Shown piece after piece: positions 56,443-64,000 of a stretch of DNA of 64,000 bases. The notes below the pieces were generated by a model, which saw only the letters and a list, made by a program, of their open reading frames with translations, was not told where the DNA came from and searched no databases. The translations under genes and the position numbers were made by a program. Position 1 is the first letter of the stretch; each line of letters starts with the position of its first letter. The stretch spans positions 14,899 to 78,898 of the forward strand of contig CBDHDN010000024.1 in NCBI GenBank assembly GCA_965261585.1, given 5' to 3'. Source of the stretch: CBDHDN01 sp965261585. Its GTDB lineage: Bacteria > Pseudomonadota > Alphaproteobacteria > UBA6615.

Positions 56443-57441
56443 ATGACCGTGGGCAAGGCCAAAAAGGTCAAACAAGAGAAGTGGCGGCCCAAGGCGCCCA
56501 GCGACGCGCGGCTGAAACTGGGGGCGCTGACGGTGGTCGTCACCGCTGGCATAGTCGGCGCGCTGCTGCTGGTCGGCGTCGAGAGCAGCAAGGCACCGGT
56601 CGTCGAGGGGGAGCAGCGGGTCTCGGAGCGCGCACGTGCGCTCGCCGCGGACGCCGCCAGCTCGTTCGGCTCCGTCGATCAGCGCCTGCAGCGTCTCGTC
56701 CGCCTGCTCGAAGGCAAGGAGCGACCGGCCGGCGGGCGCCCGCTCGACGCCGGCGCCATGATCCGCGCAGCGGCCGATGTGCTGCCGCAGGTTCGCAACC
56801 TCTTGTTCATCGACGGCAACGGCCGGGTCGTGGCGGGTGTCTCGCCGCTGGGCAAGGGGCCGCGCGAGCTGCGCGAGTCGTCGTTCCATGCGGCGCACAG
56901 GGATCGGAACTCCGGTCTTCATGTCGGCCGGCCCGAGGCCGGTTCCTCCGGCCAATGGACGATCGCCGTGAGCCGCCGCGTCACGCGAACGCGTGGCGAT
57001 TTCGGCGGCGTGGTCGTCGCCTTCATCGATCCACTCCGCCTGCGCCCCTCCCTCGACGAGACGGTCGAACGCGAGCACCTGGAATCGGCGCTGGTAACGC
57101 CGGCCGGCCAGATTGTCGTCAGCAGCTCGTCTTTCGGTGGCGTCGGTACCGAGACCATCGGCCAGGCCGTCCAGATCGGGACCCTGGTCGCGAGCCCCAA
57201 CGCGGGCAGCGGGGAACCGACGCGTCTACTGGCGGACGGCCCGGAACAGTTGGCGGCCGCGGTGGCCGTCGAGGGCTGGCCGCCGGTTGCCGTCGCCAAC
57301 GTCGATCATGCCGGCGTCATCGCCCAGTCCGAGGGCGCCTATCGCAGTATGGTGGCCGCGGCAGTCGCGGTCGTCGTCGCGGCCGGCCTGATCATCCTGG
57401 CGCTCCTGATCGTCTCGCCGCCGCGTTCCGCACGCGCTTGA
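56443..57441 (+). CDS. Membrane-anchored Cache-domain sensor without an output domain
   Basis: The 332-residue protein has a basic cytoplasmic N-terminus, a transmembrane segment (about residues 27-47), a double-Cache-like periplasmic domain and a second transmembrane segment near AAAVAVVVAAGLIILALLIV. The periplasmic domain includes VRNLLFIDGNGRVVAG, SGQWTIAVSRRV, FGGVVVAFID and LVTPAGQIVVSSS. It stops nine residues after the second segment. No kinase, cyclase or chemotaxis domain follows, so it is either a stand-alone receptor or a truncated copy of the neighbouring histidine kinase. ATG 56443 has GGGGA upstream; GTG 56428 is possible. Confidence 0.75.
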   Translation: MTVGKAKKVKQEKWRPKAPSDARLKLGALTVVVTAGIVGALLLVGVESSKAPVVEGEQRVSERARALAADAASSFGSVDQRLQRLVRLLEGKERPAGGRPLDAGAMIRAAADVLPQVRNLLFIDGNGRVVAGVSPLGKGPRELRESSFHAAHRDRNSGLHVGRPEAGSSGQWTIAVSRRVTRTRGDFGGVVVAFIDPLRLRPSLDETVEREHLESALVTPAGQIVVSSSSFGGVGTETIGQAVQIGTLVASPNAGSGEPTRLLADGPEQLAAAVAVEGWPPVAVANVDHAGVIAQSEGAYRSMVAAAVAVVVAAGLIILALLIVSPPRSARA

Positions 57442-57487
57442 CCGCGTTTTCGCCCCGCGAGGGGCCGGCACGCCGGAAACGCTCGGT

Positions 57488-57521
57488 GTTTAGCTCAAGT
57501 TAAATTGTCCGGCGGATATTG
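57488..57521 (+). promoter_or_regulatory. Element shared by the two Cache genes, second copy (CtrA-box-like)
   Basis: The same ordered blocks as at 56371-56404 appear, 26 bases before the first codon of the interrupted kinase gene. Over the last 22 positions 18 are identical. The TTTA-N7-TTAA spacing is preserved although the seven spacer bases differ, which points to selection on the half sites or to duplication of gene plus promoter. Confidence 0.5.
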
Positions 57522-57546
57522 GTCCGGCGCGCAATAGGGCTTTGCC

Positions 57547-58400
57547 TTGAGGAAGATAGTGCCTCTGCAGCTGGACAATGCGGATAGGGGGGCCGCCGGC
57601 GGCCGTCTGCCGATCGGCGTTCTCACGGTCACGGCGTCGGCGGTGATCCTATGCCTGCTGCTGCTCATCGGCATCCTGAACAGCAGGGCCCAGTTCACCC
57701 AGGCCGAGCAACGCGTCGCCGACCAGGCACGCACCCTGGCCGAGCATACGGCGCGGACGTTTGGCTCCGTTGACCTCATTCTGCGGCAGTTGGTGCGCAA
57801 TATCGAAAGTCGAACCCCGACGATCAGCGGCCCGGCGCTCAAGGTCGGCCCGATGCTCCAGACCGCCAGGGACGACCTGCCCCACATCCGCAATCTGTTG
57901 TTCCTGGACGCCCGGGGCCGCACGGTCGCCGGCGTGCTGCCGACCGGCCAGTCGCCGTCGGATTTGGCGGCCCGACCGTTCTTCGTCGCGCATCAGCGCA
58001 ACCAGCTGGGCGCCTCTTCGCCGGCAAGCCTGTCCTGAACGGCGTCGGTGACTGGACCCTGGCCGTCAGCCTTCCGGTCACCGATGCCCGCGGCGAGTTT
58101 GGCGGCGTCGTCGCGGCGATCATAGATCCGTTGTTCTTCCGCTCGTTCTACGACGATGTCGGCCAGCCCGATCGGCTCGGCTCGGCCCTGTTGGCGACGA
58201 CCGGTCAGGTCATGGCGAGCAGCAGCGCCTATGCCGGCACGCCCCAGGCCGGGGAGGCGATCGGCCAAATGGCCTGGATCGGGTCGCTCTCCGACATTTC
58301 GACGACACCGACCGTCTTCACGGGCCGCCTGCTGCCGGCCGGGACCGAGCAGTTGGCGGCGTCCGTCCGCATCGAGGGCTGGCCGCTGTTGGCGGTCGAA
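57547..58400 (+). pseudogene. 5' part of an interrupted Cache-domain histidine kinase gene
   Basis: From TTG 57547 the protein resembles the neighbour at 56443: transmembrane segment, VADQARTLAEHTARTFGSVD, IRNLLFLDARGRTVAG, then, after a one-base loss at about 58010 (QLG to RLFAGKPVLNGVGDWTLAVS), FGGVVAAIIDPLFFRSF and LLATTGQVMASSS up to EGWPLLAV at about 58396. There the similarity ends, just before the second transmembrane segment, and transposase sequence begins. The 3' part of the gene is at 61946-62266. Confidence 0.85.
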
Positions 58401-58415
58401 GCAAGGGGACGGGCG

Positions 58416-59345
58416 ATGCCCAAGGCCAAAGGAACCGCAGAGACCATCAGCATCGTTGAACTGCTGCGGATGTTCCCGGATCAGGAGTCCTGCATCGCAT
58501 GGCTTGAGAGGGTCCGCTGGAACGGCGAGCCCGCCTGTGCTCACTGTGGCGCGTTCGACAAGATCAGCCCGCCCAAGAGCAAGCCGCACGCCTACTGGTG
58601 CGGCCATTGCCGCAAGTATTTCACCGTCACGACCGGGACGATCATGCACGCGACCAAGACGCCGCTGCAAAACTGGATCGTGGCGATCTACAGCGTGATG
58701 ACGGCCCGCAAGGGCGTCAGCGCCATGCAGCTCTCGAAAGAGTTGGGCGTCCAGTACCGGACGGCTTGGTACATGCTGCATCGGGTCCGCGAGGCTTGCG
58801 CCGGTGGCGAATTCCGGCTCGGCAATGTGGTCGAGATGGACGAGGTCTATATCGGCGGGAAGGAAGCGAACAAACACGAGAGCAAGAAGCTCCGCGCCGG
58901 GCGCGGGCCGGTCGGCAAGGCAACCGTCATGGGTGCCCGCGAGCGGGGCGGAAAGACGGTCGCGAAGCCGATCCCAAATGCCGATGGCAGAACCGCCACC
59001 GAATTTGCCGCCGCGACAGTCACGCCGGGCACGACCGTCTATACCGACGAATCGAGCATCTACAGCCGCCTGCCCTTCGATCATGATGCGGTGAACCATA
59101 GCGCCAAAGAGTATGTCCGGGGCGCGGTGCACACCAACGGGATCGAGAGCGTGTGGGCCGTCCTCAAGCGTTCGATCCACGGCACTTGGCACCATGTCTC
59201 CCCGAAACATCTTCACCGCTATGTGAACGAAGCGTCGATGCGCCTGAACGCGGGCGATGTTCGGATCGACACCATCGCCCGGATGGATGCCTTGGTTCGG
59301 GCGGGGGGTGGCAAGCGTATCCGATATCGCGATCTGGTCGCCTGA
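58416..59345 (+). CDS. IS1595-family transposase (passenger-carrying type)
   Basis: A 309-residue protein starting MPKAKGTAETISIVELL, with ribosome site AAGGGGA upstream. It has a zinc-ribbon CAHCGAFD...CGHCRKYF (about residues 45-68), a helix-turn-helix-like part MQLSKELGVQYRTAWYMLHRV, and the catalytic core EMDEVYIGGKE (about 147), TVYTDESSIY (about 208) and HTNGIESVWAVLKRSIHGTWHHVS. The frame is also open backwards into the kinase fragment to 58131, creating an in-frame Cache-transposase fusion frame. It differs strongly from the transposase at 30889-31848. Confidence 0.9.
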   Translation: MPKAKGTAETISIVELLRMFPDQESCIAWLERVRWNGEPACAHCGAFDKISPPKSKPHAYWCGHCRKYFTVTTGTIMHATKTPLQNWIVAIYSVMTARKGVSAMQLSKELGVQYRTAWYMLHRVREACAGGEFRLGNVVEMDEVYIGGKEANKHESKKLRAGRGPVGKATVMGARERGGKTVAKPIPNADGRTATEFAAATVTPGTTVYTDESSIYSRLPFDHDAVNHSAKEYVRGAVHTNGIESVWAVLKRSIHGTWHHVSPKHLHRYVNEASMRLNAGDVRIDTIARMDALVRAGGGKRIRYRDLVA

Positions 59346-59357
59346 TCGGCCCGCCTC

Positions 59358-61910
59358 ATGCCGGGCGCAGCCCTCGCACGACGATCGGAGCGCCGCGCAG
59401 AGCGGCTGCTTGACGATCTTCTGACTTCCCAAGGCTGGGACGACCGCAAACCGCCACGCGGCGATCTTTACAAGCAACACGAATACCGCGCCGACGAAAG
59501 GTTGGCCGTGGCGCTAGCGCACGCGAGCAAGACGGGAGACGGCCCCGGCATTCCCGAGGCCATGTTGATGGATGCCGAAAGCGGCGGGCCGCTGGCCGTG
59601 ATCGAAGCCAAGGCGGAAGCCGAGGATATCGACATTGCACTGGCGGAAGCGGAGGGGTACGGGGCTGCCCTCATTCAGGCCGGGTTCCTGCCCCTCGCCA
59701 TTGGTCTTGCGGGAACGGATGGCACGGAATTCCGGTTGCACGTGTCCAAGTGGGACGAAGGTGAGTGGATTCCCGTCACCTACGACGGCCACCCGATCAA
59801 CTGGATTCCGAGCAAGGATGACTGTCGGCGGTTGGTCGCACGAGGATCGCCGGCGGAAATTCGGCCCAGCGTGCCGCCGGTCGAGGTGCTGGCAGAGAAG
59901 GCGGACGAAATCAACAGGTTGCTCCGCGAGGCCGACATCAAGGACGAGTTTCGTCCCTCCCATGTCGCGGCCGTGATGCTGGCGCTCTGGCGCACCCGTG
60001 GCGACATCCGAAGGGACCCCAGGCACATCCTGCAAGACATCAATGCAGGCTGTCGGGACGCCTACATGGGTGCGGGAAAGGCCAACCTCGCGAACAGCAT
60101 CCGCTTGGACAAGGCGAACAGGAAGCTGGCTGAGCGTGCGCCGCGGATCGCGACGATCCTACAACGCCTGAACGTCACCGTCCTGACCGCCGAACACGAT
60201 TACCTCGGCCAGCTCTACGAGACGTTCTTCCGCTACACTGGCGGAAACACCATCGGGCAGTATTTCACGCCGCGCCACATCGCCCGGATGATAGTCGATC
60301 TGTGCGGCGCGGGCAGCACGGACACGGTTCTCGATATCGCCTGCGGGACTGGCGGGTTCTTCGTCGCCTACATGGATCGTCTGGTCAAAGTCGAGCACCT
60401 GTCACGCGCAGACATGGTGAGCGTCGTTCAGGAGCGCATCGTCGGCTTCGAGAGCGAGCCCGTCACGGCGGCTCTGTGCGCGGCGAACATGATCCTGCGC
60501 GGCGACGGGTCGAACCGAATTCGACAGGCCGACTCCCTAAATGCCGTCGATTTCCCGGTCGAAGAGGCCACGGTGGCGCTCATGAACCCGCCGTTCCCGC
60601 ACAAGAACACCGACACCTCGGTCGAGGCGTTCGTCGAACGCGGATTGGAGGGCTTGATCCTCGGCGGCAAGCTGGCCGTGATCGTGCCTTCAAGCCTGCT
60701 GTCGAAGGGCGGCGGCACCGGAAAATGGCGGAAGCGGATGCTGGACTCGAACTCCCTGCTGGCCGTCTGCCAACTCCCGGACGAACTGTTTGAGCCGTTC
60801 GCCTCGGTCACGACTTCCATGATCCTGCTGGAAAAGGGCCGCTCGAACCGAGCGTCGCGCAAGACGGCCTTCGTCCGCCTCCACCATGATGGCTTGGTCC
60901 TGCGGAAAAGCGCCCGCGTGAGCCGCCCGAGCGAGCCCAATCAGATCCCGGACGCCATCGGCGCAATCGAGAACAAGCGCGACACGCCGGGCTTCTGCGC
61001 GGCAACCGGCGTTTCGGACAAGGCGGAGTGGTCCGCCGGTGCCTATATCGCGTCAGCCGCTCCCGACGAGGATGAACTTCGTGACGCCGTGGACGTCCAA
61101 CTCCGGCGCATGGCGTCGTTCTATACGCGATACGCTGCGGAGATCGTGGACCAGCGCGCGGCGATCGAGGCCGGCGATATCGACCTTCACCCATACCGCG
61201 ACCTATTGAGCGCGCTCCGCCACGCGAACGCCCGAAAACTCCCGTCCGCCGAGGGAACGATTGGCGGGGAGTTCGACATCTATTACGGCATGAAGGAACT
61301 GCATTCGCGCGAGGGTATCGGCCCCGGTCGCACGCTCATCATCTCGCCGACCGAGAACTACAACGGCACCTATGGATGGCTGGATTTTCCGTATGCCCTA
61401 CAGCCGGGCTTCGTCACCGTCGCGCAAACCGGAAGCATCGGAGAGGCGTTCGTCCAGTTGGAGCCTTGCGCGGTCAACGACGATTGCCTGGTGCTGCTTC
61501 CTAAAGAGGGGCGAGAGCCTGATATGGCGATGCTCGTCCTGACGGCCGCCACGCTTCACGCTGAACGGTGGCGCTTCAACTATGGCCGCAAGTTGATCCC
61601 GGCCCGCATCGCTCACTTCGCGCTTCCAGCGTCTGAATCGTTGAACGAGTGGGTAGCCGGGAAAATCGACTCCACGATGGATGTCATCGCCGCCAGCCTT
61701 GCGCCCTATCAGGAGGGAGAAATGCCGAACTCCAAATTCAACCGCGCCGCGTTCGACGAAACCGAGCGCGATCCCGTGTCCCGGTCGGATGTCGAGTCCG
61801 TCATGCGGCAGGCGATGGAATACCCGGCCAAGCCGGAGACCGGGAGCGAAAATCGGGAGCCGACAAAGGCTGAAATCAGTCAGCGTTGGAAGCTTACGCG
61901 CGAAGACTAG
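59358..61910 (+). CDS. Single-chain N6-adenine DNA methyltransferase with nuclease-like N-terminus and specificity-like C-terminus
   Basis: An 850-residue passenger protein. The N-terminus (residues 1-130) has YKQHEYR and, at about 66-85, PE...IEAK, the pattern of PD-(D/E)xK nucleases at the start of type I R and type IIG enzymes. The methylase domain has TPRHIARMIVDL, SAM motif DIACGTGGFF (about 325) and catalytic NPPF (about 411). Residues 620-780 resemble a target-recognition domain (YGMKELHSREG, RKLIPARIAHFALP). It follows the transposase by 12 bases, probably one transcript. Recognition sequence unknown; nuclease activity is inferred from motif only. Confidence 0.85.
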   Translation: MPGAALARRSERRAERLLDDLLTSQGWDDRKPPRGDLYKQHEYRADERLAVALAHASKTGDGPGIPEAMLMDAESGGPLAVIEAKAEAEDIDIALAEAEGYGAALIQAGFLPLAIGLAGTDGTEFRLHVSKWDEGEWIPVTYDGHPINWIPSKDDCRRLVARGSPAEIRPSVPPVEVLAEKADEINRLLREADIKDEFRPSHVAAVMLALWRTRGDIRRDPRHILQDINAGCRDAYMGAGKANLANSIRLDKANRKLAERAPRIATILQRLNVTVLTAEHDYLGQLYETFFRYTGGNTIGQYFTPRHIARMIVDLCGAGSTDTVLDIACGTGGFFVAYMDRLVKVEHLSRADMVSVVQERIVGFESEPVTAALCAANMILRGDGSNRIRQADSLNAVDFPVEEATVALMNPPFPHKNTDTSVEAFVERGLEGLILGGKLAVIVPSSLLSKGGGTGKWRKRMLDSNSLLAVCQLPDELFEPFASVTTSMILLEKGRSNRASRKTAFVRLHHDGLVLRKSARVSRPSEPNQIPDAIGAIENKRDTPGFCAATGVSDKAEWSAGAYIASAAPDEDELRDAVDVQLRRMASFYTRYAAEIVDQRAAIEAGDIDLHPYRDLLSALRHANARKLPSAEGTIGGEFDIYYGMKELHSREGIGPGRTLIISPTENYNGTYGWLDFPYALQPGFVTVAQTGSIGEAFVQLEPCAVNDDCLVLLPKEGREPDMAMLVLTAATLHAERWRFNYGRKLIPARIAHFALPASESLNEWVAGKIDSTMDVIAASLAPYQEGEMPNSKFNRAAFDETERDPVSRSDVESVMRQAMEYPAKPETGSENREPTKAEISQRWKLTRED

Positions 61911-61945
61911 GACCCGGCTCTGCGGATTTTGCTACCCAATTCCCC

Positions 61946-62266
61946 AAATTTACGCCGGCCGGAGGCTCCGTCACGGTGCGCGGACGCGACGGGCAGGCGG
62001 GCTACGAGCTGTCGGTCATCGATTCCGGGATCGGCATCGCGCCGGAGGACGTGCCCCATGTCCTGGCCCCCTTCGGGCAGGTGACCGAAGCCAGCCGTGC
62101 CAAGGGTGGTACCGGCCTCGGCGTGCCTATCGTGCGCTCGCTGATCGAGCTGCATGGCGGCACGCTGTCCGTCGAAAGCGAGCCCGGCAGGGGCAGCACC
62201 TTCACGCTGCATTTTTCGGCCGCGCGCGACGTGCCCAAGGCCGGCGTCGCGGCCATCGTTGCCTGA
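61946..62266 (+). pseudogene. 3' remnant of the histidine kinase (HATPase domain)
   Basis: Directly after the element the frame reads KFTPAGGSVTVRGRD, i.e. the end of the N box, then DSGIGIAPEDVPHVLAPFGQV (G1 and F boxes) and KGGTGLGVPIVRSLIELHGG (G2 box) to the normal C-terminal end. The N-box asparagine, the HisKA dimerisation helices with the phospho-accepting His, and the second transmembrane segment are absent from the window. The frame is open upstream to 61886 inside the element. The remnant cannot function as a kinase. Confidence 0.88.
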
Positions 62267-62324
62267 TTGGACTTGCCCCACGCGGCGGAATATTGCTATG
62301 GGCCGCCGGACGATCGGATAGGCG

Positions 62325-63932
<1,608 letters not shown>

Positions 63933-63934
63933 GG

Positions 63935-64000
63935 ATGGGCCGTGACGTGACCGATGCACTGAGGCTCGATCGGCAGGGCGGCGTCGCCCGCCTGACGCTG
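63935..64000 (+). CDS. Enoyl-CoA hydratase/isomerase family, 5' end only
   Basis: Twenty-two codons (starting MGRDVTDALRLDRQGGVARLTL) run to the window edge. The pattern hydrophobic-x-GVARLTL is the usual first strand of crotonase-fold proteins. Directly behind mccB the expected enzyme is methylglutaconyl-CoA hydratase, the next step of leucine breakdown; the assignment is by position. Confidence 0.65.
   Translation, partial: MGRDVTDALRLDRQGGVARLTL

Larger units (their letters stand above)
58401..61945 (+). mobile_element. IS1595-type transposon carrying a restriction-modification-like gene; left end lost
   Basis: It contains a transposase gene and, 12 bases behind it, an 850-codon methyltransferase gene. 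The right end is placed at 61945 because the kinase frame resumes with AAA at 61946. The end reads GGGGAATTGGGTAGC going inward, and the next eight bases (AAATTTAC) are the kind of AT-rich octamer this family duplicates. No matching inverted end or octamer exists on the left; the transposase ATG is only about 20 bases from kinase sequence. So the left inverted repeat and part of the kinase are deleted and the element is probably immobile. Confidence 0.8.

Noticed and set aside
58405..58410. GGGGAC at the left of the transposon as its inverted end
   Set aside because: Only the first five bases match the right end (GGGGA), and the eight bases before it do not match AAATTTAC, so it is not accepted as a true left end.

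Overview
The window is a high-GC stretch of an alphaproteobacterial chromosome, probably Rhodospirillales-like. The grounds are the gene order of the rpo/str/S10/spc/alpha cluster, an ATP12-type F1 assembly chaperone, a 101-residue S14 without zinc cysteines, and paired biotin-dependent acyl-CoA carboxylases. I could not compare it with any database, so the genus is not assigned.

Positions 1-30700 are one almost unbroken translation/transcription block on the + strand: tRNA-Trp, secE-nusG-rplK-rplA, an L10-type leader, rplJ-rplL-rpoB-rpoC, a promoter and attenuator-like hairpin, rpsL-rpsG-fusA-tuf, the S10/spc clusters through secY and adk, a second near-consensus promoter, then rpsM-rpsK-rpoA-rplQ. 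A complete 1029-bp IS1595-type insertion sequence, with inverted ends and a perfect 8-bp target duplication, lies between rplQ and what looks like that operon's intrinsic terminator.

Positions 31900-53900 hold housekeeping genes: a Do-type periplasmic protease, rarA, a frameshifted metallophosphoesterase, crcB, an RluC-type pseudouridine synthase, a HAD phosphatase, an AsmA-like protein with a 9-bp tandem repeat, ATP12, pccB, a class III adenylate/guanylate cyclase, pccA, acylphosphatase, lipB, maeB, mgtE, a low-GC methyltransferase and an isovaleryl-CoA dehydrogenase gene. Palindromic repeats fill the gaps between convergent genes.

Positions 53900-62300 are accessory. They contain a decayed VapB-type antitoxin, small hypothetical genes, a DsbA-fold isomerase and two tandem Cache-domain sensor genes. 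The second sensor was a histidine kinase and is split by a second, different IS1595-type element. That element carries a large single-chain protein with an apparent nuclease, N6-adenine methyltransferase and specificity region. Its right end sits exactly where the kinase reading frame resumes inside the ATPase domain; its left end and the middle of the kinase are gone. After this the leucine-catabolism genes resume with mccB and the start of an enoyl-CoA hydratase.

At least six genes between 34.8 and 58.1 kb carry small indels that break otherwise conserved reading frames. Either the assembly has indel errors or this segment is decaying; reads would decide.
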